Shown here: positions 17,042 through 25,444 of the stretch, piece after piece
Numbering within the stretch: position 1 is the first letter of the stretch
Layout: every line of letters starts with the position of its first letter
Source of the DNA: Methanolinea sp.
GTDB lineage: Archaea; Halobacteriota; Methanomicrobia; Methanomicrobiales; Methanospirillaceae
DNA length: 61,722 nucleotides
Reading direction: 5' to 3'
NCBI GenBank assembly: GCA_018262855.1
Contig: JADFDO010000013.1
Span: 1 to 61,722, forward strand
Translations under genes and position numbers: made by a program
Notes under the pieces: model-generated
Told to the model about the DNA's origin: nothing
What the model saw: the letters and a program-made list of their open reading frames with translations, nothing else
Databases searched by the model: none

Positions 17042-17572
17042 TTAAGGCCACGCTTTCCTTGCAGCGCGTTCAATAGCCCTCTGGACGGAGTCCCTGGGTA
17101 TAATCGTGGCGACGGGCACTTTCACAAGTTGTTCGATCACGCTGCTCACGATGGGGGCACATACAATGGCAACTGCGCCCTCCCTCTCAGCGCGTGTCGC
17201 AGCAATGATTGCCTCCTCGAGTGTGTGGACGGGATACTCCCTCACCCGGATCTTCCGCCCGTCGACCTCTGCATTCCGCTCTTCGATCACGTCCAGGACA
17301 GGGCGGGCAGCGATCAGCCCGATAAACTCCCCCTCAGAAGAATGGGCGATTCGCCGCATTGCGTGTACTACCGCACGCAGCGTCGAGAGGTTCGGCGATC
17401 GTTTCCCGTGCAATATCTTGTAAAGGGAGCTGGGTGCGATTCCGCTCTGCTCGGAGAGCTCTTTTACACTCAGGCGGAGATCATGCCTCATGACCTCCTG
17501 GAGGGTCTGCACAAACTCTTCATCAGAAATGAGGGCGGCCCTGATCAGCCTCTCAACCGGATCTGTCTGCAT
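17042..17572 (-). CDS. HTH transcriptional regulator with ligand-binding-like domain
   Basis: A 176-residue protein. Residues of about 30-70 form an XRE-type helix-turn-helix (LSVKELSEQSGIAPSSLYKI with HGKRSPNLSTL following). The C-terminal half, from IGLIAARPVLDVIEERN, looks like an alpha/beta effector domain (AIVCAPIVSSVIEQL, VPVATIIPRDSVQRAI). It is divergent from the ABC transporter operon starting at 17751, and the shared 180-base gap has repeated TTGTC half-sites, so it is a plausible local regulator of that operon or of argH downstream. Its regulatory target is inference. Confidence 0.85.
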   Translation of the reverse strand: MQTDPVERLIRAALISDEEFVQTLQEVMRHDLRLSVKELSEQSGIAPSSLYKILHGKRSPNLSTLRAVVHAMRRIAHSSEGEFIGLIAARPVLDVIEERNAEVDGRKIRVREYPVHTLEEAIIAATRAEREGAVAIVCAPIVSSVIEQLVKVPVATIIPRDSVQRAIERAARKAWP

Positions 17573-17617
17573 GGTGCTTACAGGGCGTCAGATTTGGCGT
17601 GCGCCGGGATAATCCTT

Positions 17618-17707
17618 TTGTCCAATATGCCGGAAAAAAATATCTTATTGTCAGTATAGTTGATACAATTGTCACTGATAATGCAAATAAGTTATCCTTA
17701 TGGACAA
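17618..17707. promoter_or_regulatory. Repeated TTGTC half-sites in divergent promoter region
   Basis: TTGTCC (17618-17623), TTGTCA (17648-17653), TTGTCA (17669-17674) and the inverted GGACAA (17702-17707). The TTGTCAGT (17648-17655) and ACTGATAA (17674-17681) segments form a nearly perfect inverted pair. The AATATTTAAG box at about 17706-17715 looks like the TATA element of the ABC operon, so the sites flank the promoter. Confidence 0.45.
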
Positions 17708-17750
17708 TATTTAAGCTTAGATGGGAGAATTTATCAGATTTCCGGTCACA

Positions 17751-18995
17751 ATGAACATCATGAAATTGTCCACCTTGAGTGTACTCGTTGGTATACTGCT
17801 GTGTATTGCCCTGTTCGCAGGATGCACCACACCAGGTCCTTCAACGGGAACACCCACCCCCACGACCTCCCCTTCCGAAGGGACGGTCATCGTCACCTAC
17901 ACCAAGGGTACAGGACCAATGCCAACCCTTCTTGGAACAGACCAGATTGACGGGTATATCGCCTGGCAGCCTTTTGTCGAGGTCCCGCCGCTCGCCGGAA
18001 TAGGAAAAGTCCTTGTATATTCTGGCGAACTTCCCCCTGAAGGGCACTGGAAAGATCATCCATGCTGCGTCTTCACCGCAACAGAAGGGATGATCTCCAA
18101 TAATCCCGATCTCACCAACGCAATGACAGCTGCAATTATCCTCTCCACACGATACCTGAAGGATCACCCTGAAGAAAGTGCGGAGATTACCGCAGACTGG
18201 CTCGCAGGGAAAGGAAACTTCACATACGGAGACATCTCAGTCTCATCAGTCGAAGTGTTGAAACGGGCTTTCCCAACAGTGGCTTTCACGAATGAGCCCA
18301 CTGACACCTTCACGAGGAACAACCTCGAATTTGTAGAAGCGTTGAGGGACCTGAACGTTCTCACAGGATCTCTGAAAAACTCCACAGACGATGAGACTAT
18401 CCGTATACTCTTTGATGAAAACCCCTACTATGCTGCAAAATCCATGATAGATTCCGGTCAGATCAAAGCACCCGCACCGGTAAAGAGCCCGGTTGGTGTG
18501 GGATACCTTATGTCTGACCATCATGCCTCTCTCTTTGTAGCAATCAGTAAATGGCAATATTTCAATGATACCTACGGAATTGCAATAAAACCGAGGGACC
18601 TCTCGGCGTCGAGGCCGGATACTGCAGACCTCATGGTACATGGAAAGCCGATCGCCGAGCTCAAGCTGATTTCAGGCGACGCAGGACCGCAACTTATGCA
18701 GCTGATGGCGACGAACAACATCCAGTTTGCCCTGGTTGGAAATCCACCCGCAATCTCTGCTGCAGACAAGGGAACACCAGTGAAGATTATCATGGCCCTG
18801 AACAACGAGGGATCCGGGGTTGTCGTGACCGAAGATTCTCCTGCATCTGACTGGAACAGCTTCGTTGCATGGGCGAAACAGCGTTCTGCGGCAGGAAATC
18901 CCCTGAAGATTGCAGCCCCCGGCAAAGGCTCAATCCAGGATGTCATGCTCAGGTATTCCCTCGAAGCAAGCGGTTTATCTATCCGGGAAGGCTAA
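17751..18995 (+). CDS. ABC transporter substrate-binding lipoprotein, circularly permuted
   Basis: A 414-residue exported lipoprotein (lipobox ALFAGC, Cys 25, then a Thr/Pro linker). The sequence resembles the nitrate/sulfonate/taurine (SsuA/NMT1-like) binding family but with its halves swapped. Residues of about 45-244 (TVIVTYTKGTGPMPTLL, then DGYIAWQPF, HPCCVF, NPDLTNA) match the usual C-terminal half. Residues 245-414 (VGYLMSDHHASLFVAISKW, FALVGNPPAISAADKG, GSIQDVMLRYSLEASGL) match the usual N-terminal half. The end EASGLSIREG would join naturally to the TVIVTY start. It is followed after 12 bases by its permease gene. The ATG at 17751 is preferred; 17721 and 17760 are alternatives. The substrate is unknown. 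Confidence 0.87.
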   Translation: MNIMKLSTLSVLVGILLCIALFAGCTTPGPSTGTPTPTTSPSEGTVIVTYTKGTGPMPTLLGTDQIDGYIAWQPFVEVPPLAGIGKVLVYSGELPPEGHWKDHPCCVFTATEGMISNNPDLTNAMTAAIILSTRYLKDHPEESAEITADWLAGKGNFTYGDISVSSVEVLKRAFPTVAFTNEPTDTFTRNNLEFVEALRDLNVLTGSLKNSTDDETIRILFDENPYYAAKSMIDSGQIKAPAPVKSPVGVGYLMSDHHASLFVAISKWQYFNDTYGIAIKPRDLSASRPDTADLMVHGKPIAELKLISGDAGPQLMQLMATNNIQFALVGNPPAISAADKGTPVKIIMALNNEGSGVVVTEDSPASDWNSFVAWAKQRSAAGNPLKIAAPGKGSIQDVMLRYSLEASGLSIREG

Positions 18996-19007
18996 CATTA
19001 GGGGAAG

Positions 19008-19772
19008 ATGAGGTATCTCCGATTCCTCCTCCCCGTTCTTCTTGTAGTCGGTTGGGAGGTTGCATCCTGGATCATCCACAATCCGTTCATTCTTCCTTCT
19101 CTTACTACCGTAATTCCCATCCTAATGCATCCGTTCAGCCCCGAATACACACTTGGAACCGGGAGCATGGTTGAGAATGCCATAATCAGTATCCAGCGTG
19201 TAGGTCTGGGATTCCTCGCTGCTGCGGTCGTCGCAATCCCGGTTGGCATCCTTATGGGGAGATCTGCCCTTCTGAACGACTTTTTCGATTCGACCATTGA
19301 GCTGCTCCGGCCCATCCCGCCACTCGCCTGGGTTCCTCTTGCGCTTGCTTGGTTCAAAATCGGGTTGACTTCGATCATATTTATCATCTTCATCGGTGCG
19401 TTCTTCCCCATCCTCCTGAACACTGTCGATGGGGTCAAGTCTGTCAAAAAGACCTGGCTCGAGGTGGCAACCACGCTTGGTGCAAAAGAGCGGCAGATCA
19501 TGACAAAAGTGGTCCTGCCAGGGGCGGCTCCGACGATCTGGACCGGCCTTCGGGTCGGGTTCGGTATCGCATGGATGTGTGTCGTTGCCGCAGAATGGCT
19601 TCCCGGAATCTCCCAGGGTCTTGGATACCTGATCCTTTACGCCTACAACTTTGGGCAGACCAATCTTATCATTGCCGGCATGGTGGTCATAGGGATCATC
19701 GGTCTTGCGATCGACTTTGTTTTCAAGGGAATCGAGAAAAAGTGGTTCTCATGGAGGGGTCTGGAACGATGA
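19008..19772 (+). CDS. ABC transporter permease, SsuC/TauC type
   Basis: A 254-residue membrane protein with six predicted helices of the BPD_transp_1 family. The EAA loop is present as EVATTLGAKERQIMTKVVLP, and GLRVGFGIAWMCVVAAEW and LGYLILYAYNFGQ match the nitrate/sulfonate/taurine permease subgroup. It works as a homodimer with the ATPase encoded next. The start follows the binding-protein stop by 12 bases (GGGGAAG precedes the ATG), so the operon is binding protein, permease, ATPase. Confidence 0.93.
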   Translation: MRYLRFLLPVLLVVGWEVASWIIHNPFILPSLTTVIPILMHPFSPEYTLGTGSMVENAIISIQRVGLGFLAAAVVAIPVGILMGRSALLNDFFDSTIELLRPIPPLAWVPLALAWFKIGLTSIIFIIFIGAFFPILLNTVDGVKSVKKTWLEVATTLGAKERQIMTKVVLPGAAPTIWTGLRVGFGIAWMCVVAAEWLPGISQGLGYLILYAYNFGQTNLIIAGMVVIGIIGLAIDFVFKGIEKKWFSWRGLER

Positions 19773-19806
19773 GCCCAAGTCCTTCTCATACCTTTGGGAG
19801 TGATGT

Positions 19807-20577
19807 TTGGTGACCCTGGTCCTTGAGAACCTCTCAAAGTCCTTCGCCGTCGAAGGAAAGACTGAGGTGGAGGCACTCTCCCACCTTAACCTTCAGGTAA
19901 ATGACGGGGAGTTCGTCTCGATCCTTGGACCCTCAGGATGCGGAAAGACCACGCTTCTCAGGATCATTGCCGGGCTCGACCGTGCATCAGGCGGGAAAAT
20001 CCTTCTGAACGGGAATCCGATTGTCGGCCCATGTCCCAGGATGGCCATGATATTCCAGGAATACTCCCTCTATCCATGGAAAACGGTCATCGATAACATC
20101 GCGTTTGGACTCGAGGTGAAGGGAGTCGAAAAAGAGGGGAGAAGAAAAAAAGCCCGCGAGTTGCTGGAACTGGTCGGTCTCTGCGACTTTGCCAATAATT
20201 ATCCATACGAACTCTCTGGAGGAATGCGCCAGAGGGTTGCTGTAGCCCGGGCGCTTGCAGTGGATCCACAGATACTCCTTATGGACGAACCTTTCGGCGC
20301 CCTGGATGCACAGACGAGGAACATGCTCCAGAGGGAGCTTCTCGAGATCTGGGAAAAGACTAGGAAAACAGTGGTCTTTGTCACCCACAGTGTCGATGAG
20401 GCGGTGTTCCTCTCCGACAGGGTTATTGTTCTTACTGCCCGACCGGGGACCATCAAGGAATCTGTCAGTATCGATCTCCCCCGTCCGAGGGACAGGACGG
20501 GTGCAGAATTTGCCAGAATTCGCCGTTATGTACTTGATCTGGTAGAAACAGCGTCTTTCTCCCCCAGTAAGGTTTAA
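19807..20577 (+). CDS. ABC transporter ATP-binding protein, SsuB/TauB type
   Basis: A protein of about 256 residues. Walker A is GPSGCGKTT (about 40-48), the Q loop follows, the signature is LSGGMRQRVAVARAL, Walker B is LLMDEPFGALD, and the switch His is in VTHSVDEA. This is the nitrate/sulfonate/taurine subfamily. The start is TTG 19807 or GTG 19810, with GGAG (19797-19800) six or nine bases upstream. A Met-Ser-Pro-Ser mini-frame of 14 codons overlaps the permease stop but is probably not translated. The C terminus is followed by a short gap to the uL16 gene. Confidence 0.93.
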   Translation: MVTLVLENLSKSFAVEGKTEVEALSHLNLQVNDGEFVSILGPSGCGKTTLLRIIAGLDRASGGKILLNGNPIVGPCPRMAMIFQEYSLYPWKTVIDNIAFGLEVKGVEKEGRRKKARELLELVGLCDFANNYPYELSGGMRQRVAVARALAVDPQILLMDEPFGALDAQTRNMLQRELLEIWEKTRKTVVFVTHSVDEAVFLSDRVIVLTARPGTIKESVSIDLPRPRDRTGAEFARIRRYVLDLVETASFSPSKV

Positions 20578-20631
20578 TAAGCCAGATTCCCATTTAATAA
20601 AGCACAGACAGGGACCAGGAGTTACTCAGAA

Positions 20632-21168
20632 ATGGTCAGAAAACCAGGAAAGATGTACAGGAACCTTGCAAAGAAGGCCTACACCCGCAGGGAATACATG
20701 GGCGGCGTTCCGGGAAGCAAGGTCGTTCAGTTTGACATGGGCAACCTTCAACAGGAGTTCCCGTTATCCATCAACCTTGCGGTGGAAGAGGCTTGCCAGA
20801 TCCGCCATACTGCACTCGAGGCAGCCCGTATCAGCATCAACCGCCACCTCATGAAGGATGTCGGGAGGATGAATTACCGCTTAAAACTCCGGGTCTTCCC
20901 GCACCATGTAATCAGGGAGAACAAGCAGGCCACGGGGGCAGGAGCCGACCGAGTATCAGAGGGCATGCGTCTCTCCTTCGGAAAGGCTGTCGGAACCGCC
21001 GCCCGCGTGGCGCCAGGACAGGCGATCTACACCGTCTACACGACGCCCCAGTACCTGCCCCAGGTCAAGTTGGCTCTCCGTTCCGGTGGCCATAAGCTCC
21101 CTTCCCCGACATTTGTCTCGGTTGAGGAGAAATCTGTCCCTGAAACACCTGCATCCCCGCAGGCATAA
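20632..21168 (+). CDS. rpl10e: Ribosomal protein uL16 (archaeal L10e)
   Basis: A 178-residue protein of the large ribosomal subunit. The sequence runs from a basic start with [16 protein letters not shown] to the [21 protein letters not shown] loop, with [11 protein letters not shown] and [11 protein letters not shown] segments typical of the eukaryote/archaeal L10e branch of uL16. uL16 sits near the peptidyl transferase centre and is normally unlinked to other ribosomal operons in archaea, as here. The acidic/proline tail after [10 protein letters not shown] is extra. A T6 run (21179-21184) lies downstream. Confidence 0.97.
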   Translation: MVRKPGKMYRNLAKKAYTRREYMGGVPGSKVVQFDMGNLQQEFPLSINLAVEEACQIRHTALEAARISINRHLMKDVGRMNYRLKLRVFPHHVIRENKQATGAGADRVSEGMRLSFGKAVGTAARVAPGQAIYTVYTTPQYLPQVKLALRSGGHKLPSPTFVSVEEKSVPETPASPQA

Positions 21169-21178
21169 TATCCCTATC

Positions 21179-21184
21179 TTTTTT
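21179..21184 (+). terminator. Oligo-T terminator after uL16 gene
   Basis: Six T residues 11 bases after the uL16 stop codon, fitting an archaeal intrinsic terminator. A candidate TATA box (TTTTTAAAG near 21271) for the next operon follows. Confidence 0.4.
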
Positions 21185-21357
21185 CCGTAGCGTACGAGTG
21201 CGGGCGGGCTTCACACCCGATTTGACAATCTCCCGGCTTCTCTCAATCCTGTATACCTGTCAGCGAACAACGAGATTTTTAAAGATTCATGGCCCTCATG
21301 CATGATTTACGTCGTATCACAATGTATATTCACATCAATCTCCTTATTTTATAGAAT

Positions 21358-22194
21358 ATGAATGAGACCCCTGATCCTGCCCTTGGTGCCTCCATCATAC
21401 ACGCTACCCGCGAGGCTCTCCGGCAGGCTCAGATAACCCTTCCCCCTGATGTAATCAGGGCTCTATCCATGGCGAGAGAGAGAGAGACGAGTGAGATAGC
21501 AAAGGGGGAACTTGCGAATATCATTGCGAACCTCGAGATGGCCGGATCGCTCTCGGTCCCGATCTGCCAGGACACTGGCGTTCCGGTTGTGTATATCACT
21601 CTCCCGCCGGATGTTCCCCTTACCTGCACTATGTATGACGCGGTTGCAGAGGGGGTGAGGAAGGCCACCAGGGAGATCCCACTCCGCCCGAACGTGGTCG
21701 ATCCTCTTTCGAGGGAAAATTCCGGCAATAATACCGGGGCCGGCATGCCCGCAATCCATGTGAGACCGGGAGATCGTTTCACCATCACGGTACTTCCCAA
21801 GGGTGCAGGAGCCGAGAATATGTCGAGGATCGCGATGATGCTTCCCTCTGAACGGGACCAGATCCCGAAATTTGTAGTTGAGACCATGCTTCTTGCGGGA
21901 GGGAGACCCTGCCCGCCTGTGATCCTCGGGGTTGGCATCGGCAGTACATTTGATGGAGTGGCAGCGCTCGCAAAGGAGGCCCTTCTTGAGCCAATCGACT
22001 GCATGACACCGTACGAGGAAGAGATTCTCAATATTGTCAACTCGCTCGGCATCGGCCCCATGGGACTCGGAGGCAAGACTACGGCTCTTGCCGTGAAGGT
22101 GAAGACCGGGGGATGCCACACCGCGTCGCTCCCTGTTGCGGTCAATGTCCAGTGCTGGGCATGCCGGCGGGCAACGGTGGAGGTGGACTATTGA
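21358..22194 (+). CDS. fumA: Class I fumarate hydratase, alpha subunit
   Basis: A 278-residue protein of the iron-sulfur (class I) fumarase/tartrate dehydratase alpha family. Conserved cluster cysteines are in PICQDTG (Cys at about 71), GAENMSR (the loop after the ENSGNNTGAGMPAIH segment) and KTGGCHTAS near the end. It hydrates fumarate to malate, or runs in reverse, together with the beta subunit encoded next. The ATG at 21358 has no clear Shine-Dalgarno sequence. It is the first gene of the fum-kor-suc operon. Confidence 0.95.
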   Translation: MNETPDPALGASIIHATREALRQAQITLPPDVIRALSMARERETSEIAKGELANIIANLEMAGSLSVPICQDTGVPVVYITLPPDVPLTCTMYDAVAEGVRKATREIPLRPNVVDPLSRENSGNNTGAGMPAIHVRPGDRFTITVLPKGAGAENMSRIAMMLPSERDQIPKFVVETMLLAGGRPCPPVILGVGIGSTFDGVAALAKEALLEPIDCMTPYEEEILNIVNSLGIGPMGLGGKTTALAVKVKTGGCHTASLPVAVNVQCWACRRATVEVDY

Positions 22195-22757
22195 GCGTCA
22201 TGGACCTCTGCACCCCGCTCTCTCATGAGGTGCTGATGCTCCGTGCCGGAGACAGGGTCACCCTGTCTGGCGTGGTATACACCGCAAGGGATGAGGCACA
22301 TCTCCGGATGATCGAAGAGGGGATCCCTTTCGATCCCCACGGTGCCGCAATCTACCACTGCGGCCCGGTAATACAGGATGGCAGGGTTATCGCTGCCGGG
22401 CCGACCACCTCTGCCCGCATGAATACGCTCTCGGGTTTTCTCATCGAGAAGGGGGTGAGGGCACTCGTGGGCAAGGGAGGAATGGGCAGGCAGGTCGTGG
22501 ACCAGCTGAAAGGACGTGGAGTCTACCTGGCCTTCACGGGCGGGTGTGCGGCACTTGCAGCCTCCAGGATGACCCTCAAAGGAGTGTTTTTTGAGGATCT
22601 CGGGATGGCCGAGGCCATCTGGGCGATCGAGCTCAACAGACTTCCCCTCGTGGTCGGTATCGATGCGGCCGGCAACGATCTCTTTGACGGGGTGAACAGG
22701 AATGCCCAGGCACAGTTCAGGAAGAAGTTCCAGGCAAAGAGAGAGGTTTCTTCGTGA
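22191..22757 (+). CDS. fumB: Class I fumarate hydratase, beta subunit
   Basis: A protein of about 188 residues matching the C-terminal (beta) domain of class I fumarase. The GDRVTLSGVVYTARDEAH start, YHCGPV, GGMG and FTGGCAALAA features are all in place. The preferred start is TTG at 22191, overlapping the alpha-subunit stop by four bases, with GGAGGTG five bases upstream; the ATG at 22200 would leave that signal 14 bases away. Together with FumA it forms the catalytic (alpha-beta)2 enzyme. Confidence 0.93.
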   Translation: MSVMDLCTPLSHEVLMLRAGDRVTLSGVVYTARDEAHLRMIEEGIPFDPHGAAIYHCGPVIQDGRVIAAGPTTSARMNTLSGFLIEKGVRALVGKGGMGRQVVDQLKGRGVYLAFTGGCAALAASRMTLKGVFFEDLGMAEAIWAIELNRLPLVVGIDAAGNDLFDGVNRNAQAQFRKKFQAKREVSS

Positions 22758-23026
22758 GACTTGTAATCGATGAACGAAGGTGCAAGGGATGCAACCTCTG
22801 CACCATGGTCTGCCCTTACAGGATATTCAAACAGGGAAGCAAGCCGAATGCCCGGGGCATCGTCGTCCCCGAACTGGACAGACCCGAACGATGCGCAAAC
22901 TGCCGGCTGCAGGCACTTTATGGCCGTACGCTCTGCGGGATGTGCCAGATGATCTGTCCCGACCAGGCTATCTCCTGGCAGGAAGAGGAGAAGAATGAAC
23001 CAAGGAAGGTGGCGATAGAGTTTTGA
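22754..23026 (+). CDS. korD: 2-oxoglutarate:ferredoxin oxidoreductase, delta (ferredoxin) subunit
   Basis: A 90-residue ferredoxin-like protein. Two [4Fe-4S] motifs are visible: CKGCNLCTMVCP near the start and CGMCQMICP near residue 65. A CANC pair lies between them. It transfers electrons between KorAB and free ferredoxin. Its GTG start overlaps the fumB stop by four bases (GTGA), so translation is coupled. Delta first, then alpha, beta, gamma is the usual methanogen order for KOR. Confidence 0.93.
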   Translation: MRLVIDERRCKGCNLCTMVCPYRIFKQGSKPNARGIVVPELDRPERCANCRLQALYGRTLCGMCQMICPDQAISWQEEEKNEPRKVAIEF

Positions 23027-24123
23027 CGCGGATTGATTTCATGCAAGGCAACACTGCATGTGCGGAGGGAGCACTTGCAGCTGGATGCCGTTTCTTTGGC
23101 GGGTATCCCATTACACCTTCGACCGAGGTTGCAGAGCACATGGCGGTAAAACTCCCGAAGCTTGGCGGGGTGTTCATCCAGATGGAGGACGAGATTGCAG
23201 GGATTGCCTCGGTGATCGGGGCTTCCTGGACTGGTGTCCGTTCCATGACCGCAACGAGCGGCCCGGGCTTTTCCCTGATGATGGAGAACCTCGGGTTTGC
23301 CGTCATGACCGAGACTCCCTGCGTGGTGGTCAATATCCAGAGAGGAGGGCCATCGACCGGGCAGCCGACCATGTCCGCGCAGGGCGACATGCTCCAGTGC
23401 AGGTTCGGCTCCCATGGCGACTACAGTATCATTGCACTCTCGCCGGCAAGCGTCCAGGAGATGTACGAGCTGACTATCAGGGCATTCAACCTTGCCGACA
23501 GGTTCCGCGTTCCCGTCTTCCTTATGGCTGACGAGATCATCGGCCACATGCGCGAGCGGATCGAGATCCCTGACAGCGTTCCCCGGGAAGAGCGGAGACT
23601 GCTTGATAAGGGCACCCTCCCCTTCCATGCCGGAAGTGACCTTGTCCCCGGATTCCCGCAGTTTGGAAAAGGATACGGGGTGCACGTGACCGGCCTTACC
23701 CACGATGAGCGTGGATATCCCTGCACGACCAGCCCGAGTGTCCACGAAGAACTCGTAAAAAGGCTTGTTGCAAAGGTGGAATCCGCCCGTGACGAGATCG
23801 CCGATTACCGGGTCACCAACCCGGCTGCTGAGGTCGTATTTATCACGTACGGATCGCCTGCACGCACGGTGGAACAGCTGATCCACGATCACCCGGAAGC
23901 AAAGATTGGCCACCTCCGTCTCAGGCTTGTCTGGCCGTTCTGCGAGAAGGCGCTCGGAGAATTCCCGGATGCACGGGTATTCCTGGTCCCGGAACAGAAT
24001 CTCGGGCAGATGGCAAGGGAGATCGAACGGCATACCTCAGTCCCGGTGGTTCCGCTCCCGAAACTCGGGGGGGCCCTCCACACACCCGGGGAACTTGAAA
24101 AGGCGATGGAGATCTGGCGATGA
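23023..24123 (+). CDS. korA: 2-oxoglutarate:ferredoxin oxidoreductase, alpha subunit
   Basis: A 366-residue alpha subunit of a 2-oxoacid:ferredoxin oxidoreductase. It has the pyrimidine-binding GNTACAEGALAAGCRFFGGY start, the PITPSTE motif typical of this family, and ATSGPGFSLMMEN followed by RGGPSTGQPT. In methanogens such an enzyme makes 2-oxoglutarate from succinyl-CoA and CO2 for glutamate synthesis. The start is a TTG overlapping korD by four bases; the ATG at 23041 is an alternative. Confidence 0.95.
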   Translation: MTRIDFMQGNTACAEGALAAGCRFFGGYPITPSTEVAEHMAVKLPKLGGVFIQMEDEIAGIASVIGASWTGVRSMTATSGPGFSLMMENLGFAVMTETPCVVVNIQRGGPSTGQPTMSAQGDMLQCRFGSHGDYSIIALSPASVQEMYELTIRAFNLADRFRVPVFLMADEIIGHMRERIEIPDSVPREERRLLDKGTLPFHAGSDLVPGFPQFGKGYGVHVTGLTHDERGYPCTTSPSVHEELVKRLVAKVESARDEIADYRVTNPAAEVVFITYGSPARTVEQLIHDHPEAKIGHLRLRLVWPFCEKALGEFPDARVFLVPEQNLGQMAREIERHTSVPVVPLPKLGGALHTPGELEKAMEIWR

Positions 24124-24908
24124 CCTATACCGAATGGCTCCGCGAGGACAGGCTTCCCCATATCTACTGTGCAGGGTGCGGCAACGGGACCGTGATCAAC
24201 TGTACCCTCAATGCCGTGGACCAGATGGGTTGGAAGAAAGAGGAGACGGTCTTTGTCTCGGGAATCGGCTGTTCGTCGAGGGCTCCGGGGTACATCATGA
24301 CCGATTCCCTCCATACCACCCATGGGCGGGCTCTTGCATTCGCAACAGGGATCAAGATGGCCAGCCCGGATCTCAATGTCGTGGTCTTCACCGGTGACGG
24401 GGACCTCGCAGCCATAGGGGGGAACCACTTTATCCATGCCTGCCGGAGGAATATCGATCTTACGGTGGTCTGCATGAACAACCAGATATACGGGATGACC
24501 GGGGGCCAGGGGAGCCCGACGACACCCATGGGTGCGCTCTCCACTACCACGCCCTACGGTTCCCGGGAACCTACGTTCGATCTCTGCGAGCTGGCATCCG
24601 CTGCAGGTGCCAATTTCGTATCACGCTGGACTTCCTACCACGTCAAAGAATTAACAAGGGCCATCCATAACGGTCTGAAGACTTCGGGTTTTTCGTTCAT
24701 CGAGGCGGCGGTGCAATGCCCTACAAATTATGGAAGGAGGAATAAGTTCCGCCAGGTCATGGACCAGATCGAGTATTTCAAAACTCACGCGGTTCTTCAG
24801 CAGAAAGCGGACCGGCTCAGGGAAGAGGGTAAGCCTCTTCCTGAAAATTCAATCGTGGTCGGAGAATTTGTCCACCGGAACAGGCCTGCGATGGGGGTGA
24901 AGCGATGA
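24120..24908 (+). CDS. korB: 2-oxoglutarate:ferredoxin oxidoreductase, beta (TPP) subunit
   Basis: A 262-residue thiamine diphosphate-binding beta subunit. The N-terminal YCAGCGNGTVINCTL and GIGCSSRAPGY loops are followed by TPP-binding GDGDLAAIGGNHFIHACRRN and NNQIYGMTGGQGSPTTP. It binds TPP and catalyses decarboxylation or carboxylation with the alpha subunit. The start overlaps korA by four bases (ATGA). Confidence 0.95.
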   Translation: MTYTEWLREDRLPHIYCAGCGNGTVINCTLNAVDQMGWKKEETVFVSGIGCSSRAPGYIMTDSLHTTHGRALAFATGIKMASPDLNVVVFTGDGDLAAIGGNHFIHACRRNIDLTVVCMNNQIYGMTGGQGSPTTPMGALSTTTPYGSREPTFDLCELASAAGANFVSRWTSYHVKELTRAIHNGLKTSGFSFIEAAVQCPTNYGRRNKFRQVMDQIEYFKTHAVLQQKADRLREEGKPLPENSIVVGEFVHRNRPAMGVKR

Positions 24909-25444
24909 GGCACGAGGTTCGCTTCTCCGGGTTCGGCGGCCAGGGAATCATCCTCTCGGCCGTGATCCTCGGGAGGGCTGCAGTCATGTACGACGGGAAT
25001 TATGCGGTCCAGACCCAGGTCTACGGGCCCGAAGCCAGGGGTGGTGCATCCATGAGCGCGGTGATCATCGACGACCAGCCGATCCTCTACCCGAAGGTCA
25101 CGAACCCCGATATTTTTGTGATCATGTCACAGGAGGGGTTCGAAAAGTACGGTGTCCATGCCGGTGAAGATGCGGTGATGATCCTCGACTCATCGCTGGT
25201 GCAATCCAGACCTCGGTGCAGGTATATCGAGATTCCTGCAACCAGGGAGGCCAAACAGACGCTTGGCCGCGACATCGTTGCAAACATCATCATGCTCGGT
25301 GCTCTCGTCAGGACAACCGGGGTCGTGGGCGAGGAGGCTATCGAGAAGGCTATCCTTGATTCCGTGCCGAAAGGCACCGAGTCACTCAACCTGAAAGCCA
25401 TGAAACTCGGATTTGAACTTGCAAAGAAGGAGGATATCACATGA
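24905..25444 (+). CDS. korC: 2-oxoglutarate:ferredoxin oxidoreductase, gamma subunit
   Basis: A 179-residue gamma subunit, with the standard start VRFSGFGGQGIILSAVILG and the QTQVYGPEARGGAS motif that contacts CoA. The C-terminal half contains DIVANIIMLGAL. It completes the four-subunit enzyme. Translation is coupled to korB (four-base ATGA overlap) and to sucC (overlap at 25441-25444). Confidence 0.95.
   Translation: MRHEVRFSGFGGQGIILSAVILGRAAVMYDGNYAVQTQVYGPEARGGASMSAVIIDDQPILYPKVTNPDIFVIMSQEGFEKYGVHAGEDAVMILDSSLVQSRPRCRYIEIPATREAKQTLGRDIVANIIMLGALVRTTGVVGEEAIEKAILDSVPKGTESLNLKAMKLGFELAKKEDIT

Noticed and set aside
19769-19813. 14-codon frame overlapping the permease stop
   Set aside because: It ends inside the ATPase start region; the ATPase has its own Shine-Dalgarno sequence and the mini-peptide has no recognisable feature. 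It could at most aid translational coupling.
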